The notes beneath the pieces were generated by a model. It saw nothing but the letters and a program-made list of their open reading frames with translations, searched no databases and was not told the DNA's origin. A DNA stretch of 64,000 nt from Sporolactobacillus vineae DSM 21990 = SL153 (GTDB lineage Bacteria > Bacillota > Bacilli > Bacillales > Sporolactobacillaceae): NCBI RefSeq assembly GCF_000377985.1, contig NZ_KB899047.1, positions 61,358-125,357 of the forward strand, written 5' to 3'. Shown here piece after piece: positions 45,414-52,289 of this stretch. The position numbers were made by a program, and so were the translations under genes. Position 1 is the first letter of the stretch, and the number at the start of each line of letters is the position of its first letter.

Positions 45414-46163
45414 ATGAAAACCAATCCGGTCATTGAGACGCTGCTGAGTCATCGGTCGATTCGCAAGTTCAAGGATCAGCCGTTAACTGAAGAACAGATT
45501 CAGCTTCTGGTTGAAAGTGCCCAGGCGGCATCAACATCAAGTTTTACCCAGTCTTATTCGATCATCGGTGTTGACGATCCGGAAATCAAGAAACAATTGA
45601 GAATCATTTCGGCGAATAATCAGTTTTACGTTGAGCACAATGGCTTTTTCTTCGTCTTTGTGGCCGACCAGTATCGTAATCAGCTGATTGGAAGAGACCA
45701 TCATGAGGATACATCGGTACTTGATACGACACAACGGCTGATTGTGGCATTGGGCGATGCTTCTTTTGCTGCTCAGAACATGGCGGTCGCGGCGGAATCA
45801 ATAGGCCTTGGCATCTGCTATATAGGAAGCATCCTGAATGATATCAACAAAACATCGGAACTCCTGCAGCTGCCGGATCATGTGTATCCGCTTTTCGGCA
45901 TGGCCGTCGGCTATCCGGATCAGGATCCCGAGAAGAAGCCGCGCCTGCCGCATGATGTGGTCTATCACCGCAATCACTATAATCCGCAGCCTTCAAGGGA
46001 TGCGCTCGATGCTTATGATCAGGCAGTCCGCCGCTATTACGAAACAAGAACCGGGGGAACCCGCGAGGAAACGTGGACAGGCCAGATTGCACGCGGTCTC
46101 GGCAATCCCTATCGAAAGGCATTGAAGCCATTTCTTGAAAAGCAGCATCTGGGCCTGCGCTAA
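45414..46163 (+). CDS. NADPH-dependent FMN nitroreductase (NfsA/FRP type)
   Basis: A 249-residue flavoenzyme. RSIRKFKDQPLTEEQIQLL near residue 15, AAQAASTSSFTQSYS-like FMN contacts, GDASFAAQNMAVAAESIGLG and a C-terminal extension with an arginine-rich segment (REETWTGQIARGLGNPYR) are typical of NfsA and flavin reductase P. It reduces nitro compounds, quinones or flavins. ATG 45414 lies 12 nt after AGGAG; TTG 45405 is in frame but only 3 nt away, so the start is not certain. A TATAAT at 45373-45378 may be its -10. Confidence 0.9.
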   Translation: MKTNPVIETLLSHRSIRKFKDQPLTEEQIQLLVESAQAASTSSFTQSYSIIGVDDPEIKKQLRIISANNQFYVEHNGFFFVFVADQYRNQLIGRDHHEDTSVLDTTQRLIVALGDASFAAQNMAVAAESIGLGICYIGSILNDINKTSELLQLPDHVYPLFGMAVGYPDQDPEKKPRLPHDVVYHRNHYNPQPSRDALDAYDQAVRRYYETRTGGTREETWTGQIARGLGNPYRKALKPFLEKQHLGLR

Positions 46164-46166
46164 ACA

Positions 46167-47015
46167 ATGTCTGTTCAGCCGGTGATTCTAACAGTACTCA
46201 GTGTGCTCTGGTCAAGCTTCATGGCATTTCTGTCCCTGACAGGCGGGCTCGTTGTCTTCGGGTTTATTTTGGGTTATCTTGAGGGACGGTCAAACAGCCA
46301 TATGATCCGGTCATTCGGCCTGAGAGGGGTGTATGCAACGGCCTGGCTCGGCACACCGATTCATGAACTGAGTCATGCCGCACTGTGTCTCTTGTTCGGA
46401 CACCGAGTGACCGGTATTCAGCTGTTTCAGAGAAGTGATGCCCACGGCACCATTGGCTATGTGTCGCACGCATACAATCCGGACAGCCTGTACCAGCGGA
46501 TCGGCAATTTCTTTATCGGCACGGCACCGCTTTTCGGGGGCAGTCTGGCGATCCTGCTCTTTGGCAGGGTTCTGCTTCCTGACACCTTTCAAAAGATGAC
46601 GGCGCTGATCTTTTCCAGTGATCAGGGATTTTTATGGATGGACCCGCAAAGCTGGGCGTTTTACAGCCACCGTTTAGCCAAAGTTTTTTTTGTTTTGTTT
46701 TCGAGTGTCCGGCCGGGGGATTATCGGTTTTGGATTTTTGCCATGCTTGCGTTCTGCACAGCATCACACATGTCGCTGAGCATGGAGGATATTCGCGGCG
46801 CCGCGAGCGGGGGCGGCGCGTTAGTTCTGCTGATCGTGGTGATCAACAGCCTCAGTGCGGTATTGGATCCGTCTCTAAGCGGGCAGACGATGCTGCTGAT
46901 CGGCCGGCTTAATGCATATCTGCTGCTCATGATGGGACTGGCCGTCTTTTTTTCGCTGATCCATCTCTTGATCAGCTGGGGGCTCGATCATCTGCGGCGT
47001 CTGGCGGGAAAATAA
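46167..47015 (+). CDS. Polytopic membrane protein with an HELSH zinc-protease-like motif
   Basis: A 282-residue protein with about six membrane segments (near residues 10-35, 65-82, 115-135, 170-195, 212-230 and 245-270). HELSH near residue 67, in GTPIHELSHAALCLLFGH, is an HExxH zinc motif within a membrane helix, as in M50 site-2-type proteases. I do not see a clear second metal motif of the NPDG kind, but YNPDSLYQRIGNFFIGTAP (about 97-115) follows. It starts 3 nt after the nitroreductase stop with almost no ribosome site, so translation may depend on that gene. Function unknown; intramembrane proteolysis is a guess. Confidence 0.7.
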   Translation: MSVQPVILTVLSVLWSSFMAFLSLTGGLVVFGFILGYLEGRSNSHMIRSFGLRGVYATAWLGTPIHELSHAALCLLFGHRVTGIQLFQRSDAHGTIGYVSHAYNPDSLYQRIGNFFIGTAPLFGGSLAILLFGRVLLPDTFQKMTALIFSSDQGFLWMDPQSWAFYSHRLAKVFFVLFSSVRPGDYRFWIFAMLAFCTASHMSLSMEDIRGAASGGGALVLLIVVINSLSAVLDPSLSGQTMLLIGRLNAYLLLMMGLAVFFSLIHLLISWGLDHLRRLAGK

Positions 47016-47050
47016 CAGCAATACAATCTTCAGGGCAGGGGGAAAACAGA

Positions 47051-48106
47051 ATGAGTCAGATCAGAGGGTATATCGGCACCTATACAAAAGGAAACAGCAA
47101 GGGTATTTATTCATTCGTATTGGATACAGAGAAGGGGCAAATGCTCGATCCGGCATTGGCGGCAGAAGCAGGCAGCCCGACTTATTTATCCGTCAGCAAG
47201 GACAGCAGGCAGCTTTTTTCCGTGATCAAAGCCGGACAATCAGGCGGTATCGCGGCTTATCAAATAGATACGGAGGGACGGCTGGAAAAGTCAGGTGAAC
47301 AGATTTCCGAAGGGGCGTCGCCTTGTTACGTCAGTATCGATCCGGAGGGACAATATCTCCTGTCTGCCAATTATCATCGGGCGACTGTCGACTTATATGC
47401 AGCCGGGGGGCCTGATGGAATCGGTGCTTTGCTGGACACAGATGTGCACTCCGGGTCCGGCGCTGATCCGGAGCGCCAGGAAGGTCCTCATGTCCACTTC
47501 GCTGATTTAACGCCGGACAGGAAGTTTATCGTTGCTGTTGATCTCGGCACAGATCAGCTGACTACCTATCGGATTGAAGGCGGGAAGCTGGTTCGTGCGG
47601 CCGTTATGGATTTTGCACCGGGTACCGGTCCGCGACATATTGTCTTTCATCCGTCCGCTCCTTTCGCCTATGTCATCTCCGAACTTAGTTCCGAGGTCAT
47701 TGCCCTTCACTACAATGCGGACTCCGGGCGTTTTGACCTCATTCAGAAAATTAGCGCATTGCCGGTACAGTTTACCGGACACAGCCAGGGCGGGGCGATC
47801 AAGATCTCTCCGGAGGGCCGGTTTGTGTATGCCTCCAATCGTGGAGCCGATACGCTGGCTGTATTCAGGACGGAGGAGCATTCGGGAAAACTGTCGCTTG
47901 TTGCGCAAGTGCCGACCGGTGGGGCATGGCCGCGTGATTTTGAAATCGATCCCACAGGCCGGTTCATCGTTGCGGCGAACCAGAATTCGGGTAACCTGGT
48001 CCTTTTCGCGCGGAACAGTGAAACCGGCAGGCTTGACCTTGCTGGTTCGGAAATTTCTGTTCCGGATCCGGTGTGTGTCAAGTTTCTTCATCCTGATTTT
48101 CGGTAA
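47051..48106 (+). CDS. pgl: Lactonase family protein (6-phosphogluconolactonase type)
   Basis: A 351-residue seven-bladed beta-propeller. IGTYTKGNSKGIYSF at the start, GASPCYVSIDPEGQYLLSAN, EGPHVHFADLTPDRKFIVAV, GTGPRHIVFHPS and GAWPRDFEIDPTGRFIVAAN mark the repeats. B. subtilis YkgB of this family hydrolyses 6-phosphogluconolactone in the pentose phosphate pathway. AGGGGG at 47036-47041 is the ribosome site. Identity of the substrate is by family. Confidence 0.88.
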   Translation: MSQIRGYIGTYTKGNSKGIYSFVLDTEKGQMLDPALAAEAGSPTYLSVSKDSRQLFSVIKAGQSGGIAAYQIDTEGRLEKSGEQISEGASPCYVSIDPEGQYLLSANYHRATVDLYAAGGPDGIGALLDTDVHSGSGADPERQEGPHVHFADLTPDRKFIVAVDLGTDQLTTYRIEGGKLVRAAVMDFAPGTGPRHIVFHPSAPFAYVISELSSEVIALHYNADSGRFDLIQKISALPVQFTGHSQGGAIKISPEGRFVYASNRGADTLAVFRTEEHSGKLSLVAQVPTGGAWPRDFEIDPTGRFIVAANQNSGNLVLFARNSETGRLDLAGSEISVPDPVCVKFLHPDFR

Positions 48107-48130
48107 AAAGAGGGAAAAAGGATCCTGTTC

Positions 48131-48382
48131 TCAGGATAGCTTTCTCAGTTCAACGTCCACCTGGTGGCTGATCTTCTCGACGCAGGCATCAATTGTGCCG
48201 GCAAAGATCCGTGTTCCGTTAACCATGGCGAAGGGACACATGCTGCACATGCCGCACCGGTTCAGACAATCGTAGGACATGACAGCCACTTCGGGTCTTG
48301 AGACTATTTTTTTCAGATGCTCCGGCGTGAGCTGATTGTAGTCGCACAGCTCAATCAGCACCAGACCGATTCCTTCTTCCAT
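48131..48382 (-). CDS. DUF1450-family protein (YuzB-like)
   Basis: An 83-residue protein with a cysteine cluster, SYDCLNRCGMCSMCPFAMVNG (cysteines near residues 39, 43, 46 and 49), followed by a helical tail. The layout matches DUF1450, whose members may bind metal or an iron-sulfur cluster; function unknown. ATG 48382 is chosen because GGGAG lies 8 nt upstream; longer in-frame starts back to 48508 would cross the terminator of the sod gene. Confidence 0.78.
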   Translation of the reverse strand: MEEGIGLVLIELCDYNQLTPEHLKKIVSRPEVAVMSYDCLNRCGMCSMCPFAMVNGTRIFAGTIDACVEKISHQVDVELRKLS

Positions 48383-48435
48383 ATACTCATCTCCCAAACG
48401 GTCATTCATCTCTTTAATTTTCATCCGGAGATTCT

Positions 48436-48475
48436 TTAAAAGCAAGTGGGGTCCACCGAACGGCGGACCCCACTT
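48436..48475 (-). terminator. Terminator of sodA
   Basis: AAGTGGGGTCC and GGACCCCACTT are perfect 11-bp arms. On the minus strand GCTTTTAAA follows. Confidence 0.85.
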
Positions 48476-48497
48476 TTCGAGGGAAGGACATTGAACT

Positions 48498-49130
48498 TTA
48501 CTCAGCAACCATCCGACCGGTCACTTTATCGTAAACGTCTGAGACGAAATCCCAGTTGATCATCTTGAAAAAGTTCTTGATGTATTCCGGCCTTTTGTTC
48601 TGATACTTAAGGTAGTAAGCATGTTCCCAGACATCGATGCCGAGCAGCGGTGTCTGCCCATCCATCAACGGACTGTCCTGATTCGGCGTGCTGCCAATTG
48701 TCAGTTTTTTGCGCGCGTCCAGGGTCAGCCATGCCCAGCCGGATCCAAAACGGCCGGCAGCTGCTGCAGAGAGATCATCCCTGAACGATTCAAAACTGTC
48801 GAATGCACTGTCAATGGCTTTTTTTAAATTGCCGCGCGGTTCATGAGCACCGCCGGGAATCAGAACTTTCCATAATAAGCTGTGATTATAGTGACCGCCG
48901 CCATTGTTTCGCACCGCTGTCCGGATTTCTTCCGGAACTTTATCCAGATGAATGATCAGGTCTGTTAATGATGCCTTCTTCAGTTCAGGATATTTAGCGA
49001 GTGCCGCATTAAGATTAGAGACATAGGTCTGATGGTGCCTGTCATGATGAATCACCATGGTCTCTTTATCGATGTAAGGTTCAAGGGCATCGGGGGAAAA
49101 TTCAAGTTCCGGCAGATCAAACTGGGTCAA
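48498..49130 (-). CDS. sodA: Superoxide dismutase (Mn/Fe family)
   Basis: Dismutates superoxide. The 210-residue protein has the first metal ligand His28 in MVIHHDRHHQTYV, the second in GGGHYNHSLLW near residue 83, and Asp/His ligands in GIDVWEHAYYLKYQNKRPEY near 167 and 171. The GGGHYNHS and DVWEHAYY wording fits the Mn-type. The start is TTG 49130 after AGGAGGG. A short inverted repeat lies in the leader. It is cytoplasmic. Confidence 0.94.
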   Translation of the reverse strand: MTQFDLPELEFSPDALEPYIDKETMVIHHDRHHQTYVSNLNAALAKYPELKKASLTDLIIHLDKVPEEIRTAVRNNGGGHYNHSLLWKVLIPGGAHEPRGNLKKAIDSAFDSFESFRDDLSAAAAGRFGSGWAWLTLDARKKLTIGSTPNQDSPLMDGQTPLLGIDVWEHAYYLKYQNKRPEYIKNFFKMINWDFVSDVYDKVTGRMVAE

Positions 49131-49152
49131 AACGAATCCCTCCTGATATATT

Positions 49153-49171
49153 CATCATGTTGTTCATGATG
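49153..49171. repeat. Inverted repeat in the sodA leader
   Basis: CATCATG and CATGATG, 5 nt apart, lie about 25 nt upstream of the sodA start. It could be a repressor site or an mRNA hairpin just ahead of the ribosome site. Confidence 0.4.
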
Positions 49172-49287
49172 TTGGCCATAGATAACGCTGCCGGTAGTCT
49201 GCCCGGAAACAACGTGTTTTATGATCGTGGCCTGCCCGGTAATCAATCGTTAATGAAAAAGGTCAGTTGACTTACGGGCATTCATTC

Positions 49288-50625
49288 TTAAATAGAAATG
49301 CCGGTACGTTTCATCAGCCGATCAATTGCCTGCTCCGACTCTTTGAGAATAAGCGCTTTATCCATCGTTTTCATCTGCCGGTTTTCCATCACCATTTTAC
49401 CATCGATGATCGTTGTTTCCACATCGGAACTGATTGCAGAATAAACAATTTGGGATACAGGGTCGGTTCCAAATGACGGCCGGCAGTGAAAATGATTCAG
49501 GTTGAGAATCGCCAGATCAGCTTTCTTTCCGGGTTCCAGGCTGCCGATTTGATCTTCCATACCGACAGCCCGTGCGCCATCGATGGTTGCCATTCTGAAC
49601 ACCTGACGGGCATTCATTGCCGTCGGCCCGTTTGCCGGTTTGTGGATCAGTGCAGCGAGACGCATTTCATTGAACATGTCCAGATTGTTATTGCACGGCG
49701 CGCCGTCTGCACCGAGCCCCATATTGATCCCCATGCCGGTCATCTGCGGGACGGCGGCGATACCGGAGGCGAGTTTCAGATTGGATCCGGGACAATGGCT
49801 GACATGCACGCCGCGTTTACGGATGATCTCCTTTTCTTCTTCGGTCAGCCAGATGCAGTGGGCAAGGATCAGATGCTTTCCCGCTAAGCCGATATGGTCC
49901 AGGTAGACGATGTTGCGCATCCCGGTATCCCGCTCGACAATCGCAATTTCACCACGGTTCTCGGAGGCATGTGTATGGACAAAGACACCGTAATGGTTTG
50001 CCAGATCGCGCACCTGAACGAGCAGCTGCTCCGTGCAGGAGATGACAAACCGCGGGGCAAAGGCGTAGCGGATCCGTCCGTTATCGCGGCCGTTCCATTT
50101 CTCCAGCAGATCGACACTTTCCTGAATGGATGCATCGGTTTTCTCCTGGAGCCCGGCCGGAACATCTGCGCCTTTATCCATCATGACTTTGCCGGACAGG
50201 GCGCGGATGCCGCTTTTATCAATCGCTTCGAATGCCGCATTCGTGTGATGAACGGTTTCCATATCGACAATGGTCGTCGATCCTCCGGCAATCAGCTCAC
50301 CGGTGCCGAGCATCGCCGATATATAGACAGAATCTTTATCGTGGGCGGCTTCAAGGGGCCAGATCCGCTCCCGCAGCCAGTCCATCAGTTCCAGATCGTC
50401 GGCTTTGCCGCGAAACAGCGCCTGGCAGAGATGGATATGGGTCTGAATGAACCCGGGAATGACGGTTTTTCCGGTGGCGTCGATGACTTTATCAACGGTC
50501 GGATCATCGATAAACGGTGCTATCTTTGCGATGCGGTCGCCGTCAATAAGCAGATCCCCTGTAAGAATGTCTTCATTCTTATTCATCGTAATAATTCTGG
50601 CATGCTTCACCAGTATTTTTCCCAA
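49288..50625 (-). CDS. Amidohydrolase, purine/nucleoside deaminase-like
   Basis: A 445-residue metal-dependent hydrolase of the TrzN/MtaD/guanine-deaminase group. Metal-binding marks are THIHLCQALFRGKADDLELM near residue 63, HTHASENRGE near 213, LAHCIWL near 252 and GLGADGAPCNNNLDMFNEM near 300. Family members deaminate guanine, 8-oxoguanine, 5'-deoxyadenosine or S-adenosylhomocysteine. The upstream purine riboswitch with guanine-type specificity points to a purine substrate. The start is TTG 50625 with an unusual GGGGGCGGG just upstream. Between riboswitch and gene lies a 125-bp MITE-like insertion. The substrate is inference from the switch. Confidence 0.85.
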   Translation of the reverse strand: MGKILVKHARIITMNKNEDILTGDLLIDGDRIAKIAPFIDDPTVDKVIDATGKTVIPGFIQTHIHLCQALFRGKADDLELMDWLRERIWPLEAAHDKDSVYISAMLGTGELIAGGSTTIVDMETVHHTNAAFEAIDKSGIRALSGKVMMDKGADVPAGLQEKTDASIQESVDLLEKWNGRDNGRIRYAFAPRFVISCTEQLLVQVRDLANHYGVFVHTHASENRGEIAIVERDTGMRNIVYLDHIGLAGKHLILAHCIWLTEEEKEIIRKRGVHVSHCPGSNLKLASGIAAVPQMTGMGINMGLGADGAPCNNNLDMFNEMRLAALIHKPANGPTAMNARQVFRMATIDGARAVGMEDQIGSLEPGKKADLAILNLNHFHCRPSFGTDPVSQIVYSAISSDVETTIIDGKMVMENRQMKTMDKALILKESEQAIDRLMKRTGISI

Positions 50626-50658
50626 TGATACCCGCCCCCACTGAGTGTTTAAGAATAA

Positions 50659-50783
50659 GGCTCTGTTAACTTGTCAGTTGTTTTTCGCTGAAGGCGCTCG
50701 CTTTCCGCGGCTGATCCCGCAGGAGTCTCGCACCTTCCGATCAAAACAACACAGTATAAACTAACAGTAAACGTGAACAGAGC
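50659..50783. mobile_element. MITE-like non-autonomous insertion, 125 bp, with 9-bp target duplication
   Basis: The element starts GGCTCTGTTAAC and ends GTGAACAGAGC, an imperfect terminal inverted repeat. It is flanked on both sides by the identical 9-mer TAAGAATAA (50650-50658 and 50784-50792). Subterminal segments GTTGTTTTTCGCTGAAGG and CCTTCCGATCAAAACAAC are also partly complementary. No ORF is present. The inner CGCTCGCTTTCCGCGG and GCAGGAGTCTCGC words resemble a repeat I recall from many Bacillales genomes. It lies in the leader of the amidohydrolase transcript. Confidence 0.75.
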
Positions 50784-50790
50784 TAAGAAT

Positions 50791-50893
50791 AAAAAAATGG
50801 CTACGAAAAATATGCACGCATATTTTTCGTAGCCGGGAATTTACGGTTCCACGGTAGAAACCCTCAAACCGTATTATTAAGGATATACGAAAA
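50791..50893 (-). promoter_or_regulatory. Purine (guanine-type) riboswitch with overlapping terminator
   Basis: Read on the minus strand. P1 is TTTTCGTA / TACGAAAA (50893-50886 / 50831-50824). The core has AATACGG in loop L2, GGTTTCTACC in J2/3, CCGTAAA in loop L3, and GGCTACG where the consensus is GACTACG. The C of GGC is the guanine-specifying position. The terminator is GGCTACGAAAAATATGC with its exact complement (50834-50799), followed by ATTTTTTT. Its 5' arm includes the P1 3' strand, so aptamer and terminator exclude each other, which predicts ligand-induced expression. Confidence 0.92.
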
Positions 50894-50919
50894 CAGAAAG
50901 GATGAAGTTTACGGTATTT

Positions 50920-50948
50920 ATAATAGACGGTAATTATACAGGTGTCAA
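50920..50948 (-). promoter_or_regulatory. Promoter of the purine riboswitch transcript
   Basis: On the minus strand TTGACA (50948-50943), a 17-nt spacer and TATTAT (50925-50920), about 25 nt before the aptamer. Confidence 0.88.
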
Positions 50949-51178
50949 TATGAATGTAAGAAATCATAACAATATTATTTATTTCCTTCGTGAATCTGAC
51001 ACAAGACGGATTGAAGGACATGAACAGCTTTGAATCAATGCTGGAAACGTCATCTTTTCTAACCCGATCAGGAAACATTATTATGCTTTGCTGTGTACCT
51101 GGAAAAGAAAATGAAGCAGGAAGCGGGGAGACAGCCGGGCGGCATGCCACAGAAAATACAAAGTGAACGAAAAAAACA

Positions 51179-51208
51179 TTGTCACCATTTTCCGTTTTAT
51201 ATTATGAT
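51179..51208 (+). promoter_or_regulatory. Promoter of the deiminase-rocB-transporter cluster
   Basis: TTGTCA (51179-51184), 18-nt spacer, TATGAT (51203-51208). It points away from the riboswitch promoter. I saw no obvious arginine-regulator box or sigma-54 promoter between 50949 and 51273. That stretch holds no supportable gene. Confidence 0.7.
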
Positions 51209-51273
51209 AGAGGCATCAGTACGTGTCAGATTATATCCCATATATTGTGAGAAACTCTCAGGAGGTGTGTGGT

Positions 51274-52269
51274 TTGTCAGTATTACATAAATATTTGGAT
51301 GAAAATATGGTCAGGAAACCCTTTGAGGATGCGTCTCTGCTGGAAAAGTACTGGGGCAGCGACTGGGGGAACAGCAATGCCGTCGGTAAAGTCCGCAAAG
51401 TGTTTGTTCACCGACCGGGTGATGAAATTAATGAATTGAATAAGGCAAAATTTGAGCCGGAAGCACATGCGCGGATTTTGCGTGACAAGAGCGGCGGCAT
51501 CGTCAGTTATTGTCTGAGCAAGGATCCGCTCGATCTGGCGAAAATGCAGGAGCAGCATGACACAATGACCTCGGTGTTGAAAAAAGAAGGGGTTGAGGTC
51601 ATTCCGATGGTGGAGGACGATGAACCCCTGACAAACAATCTGTTTGCCCGCGATGTCGGTATGGTCATCCCCGGCGGACTGGTGATGGCCCGGTTTGCCC
51701 TCAAGTTCAGGGTCGGTGAGACGAAAAGAACGCTGCTGACGGCTGCAAAAGCAGGGATGCCGGTACTGGCATCGATCCAGGGTTCAGGCTTCTTTGAGGG
51801 CGGCAGTTTCATGGTGCTGGACTCGAAGACAGCGATTTGCGGCCGTTCAATCCGTGTGAATCAGGCCGGCATCGACCAGATGCGGGCGATCCTGTCCTGG
51901 CAGGGCATGGAACTGATTGTTGTCGATCTGCCGTCCAGCATGATTCATCTGGATGAGGTTTTCAATATGGTCGATGTCGATAAAGCACTGGTCGATCCGA
52001 CCAATCTGCCGCACTGGTTCCTGCAGGAGCTGCAGGGGCGCGGGATCAAGCTGATCTACACCGATCCGCTTGATCCGCCGATGACAACGAACTGTCTGTG
52101 CCTGGCACCGGGCAAAGTTTTGTTCACATCACTGGGTGTGCGGACCATCGACGCACTGGAAAAAGCAGGCGTTGAAGTCATTGCCATTCCTGTTGACGAA
52201 CTGAATAAAATGGGCGGGGGTATTCACTGCTCATCACTTGTGCTGCAACGTGACAAACTGGATGACTGA
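51274..52269 (+). CDS. Arginine deiminase / amidinotransferase-fold guanidino-group hydrolase
   Basis: A 331-residue enzyme of the guanidino-group modifying superfamily. All five catalytic positions are visible: Asp in LFARDVG near residue 127, Glu in GFFEGGSFM near 172, His and Asp in IHLDEVF near 222, and the nucleophile Cys319 in GGGIHCSSL. It is shorter than classical ArcA (about 410), closer to dimethylargininase-like or peptidyl members. It probably hydrolyses free arginine or a derivative to citrulline and ammonia (or the alkylated equivalents). TTG 51274 is chosen because AGGAGGTG ends 6 nt earlier; the frame extends to 51223. It heads a cluster with rocB, an importer and an aminotransferase. 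Confidence 0.82.
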   Translation: MSVLHKYLDENMVRKPFEDASLLEKYWGSDWGNSNAVGKVRKVFVHRPGDEINELNKAKFEPEAHARILRDKSGGIVSYCLSKDPLDLAKMQEQHDTMTSVLKKEGVEVIPMVEDDEPLTNNLFARDVGMVIPGGLVMARFALKFRVGETKRTLLTAAKAGMPVLASIQGSGFFEGGSFMVLDSKTAICGRSIRVNQAGIDQMRAILSWQGMELIVVDLPSSMIHLDEVFNMVDVDKALVDPTNLPHWFLQELQGRGIKLIYTDPLDPPMTTNCLCLAPGKVLFTSLGVRTIDALEKAGVEVIAIPVDELNKMGGGIHCSSLVLQRDKLDD

Positions 52270-52289
52270 ACTTAAAGAGGGGACTGTCA

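Noticed and set aside
50761..51150. A 129-codon minus-strand frame between the amidohydrolase and the deiminase-fold gene
   Set aside because: It overlaps the purine riboswitch, its promoter and terminator. The translation has no domain and no ribosome site was found.
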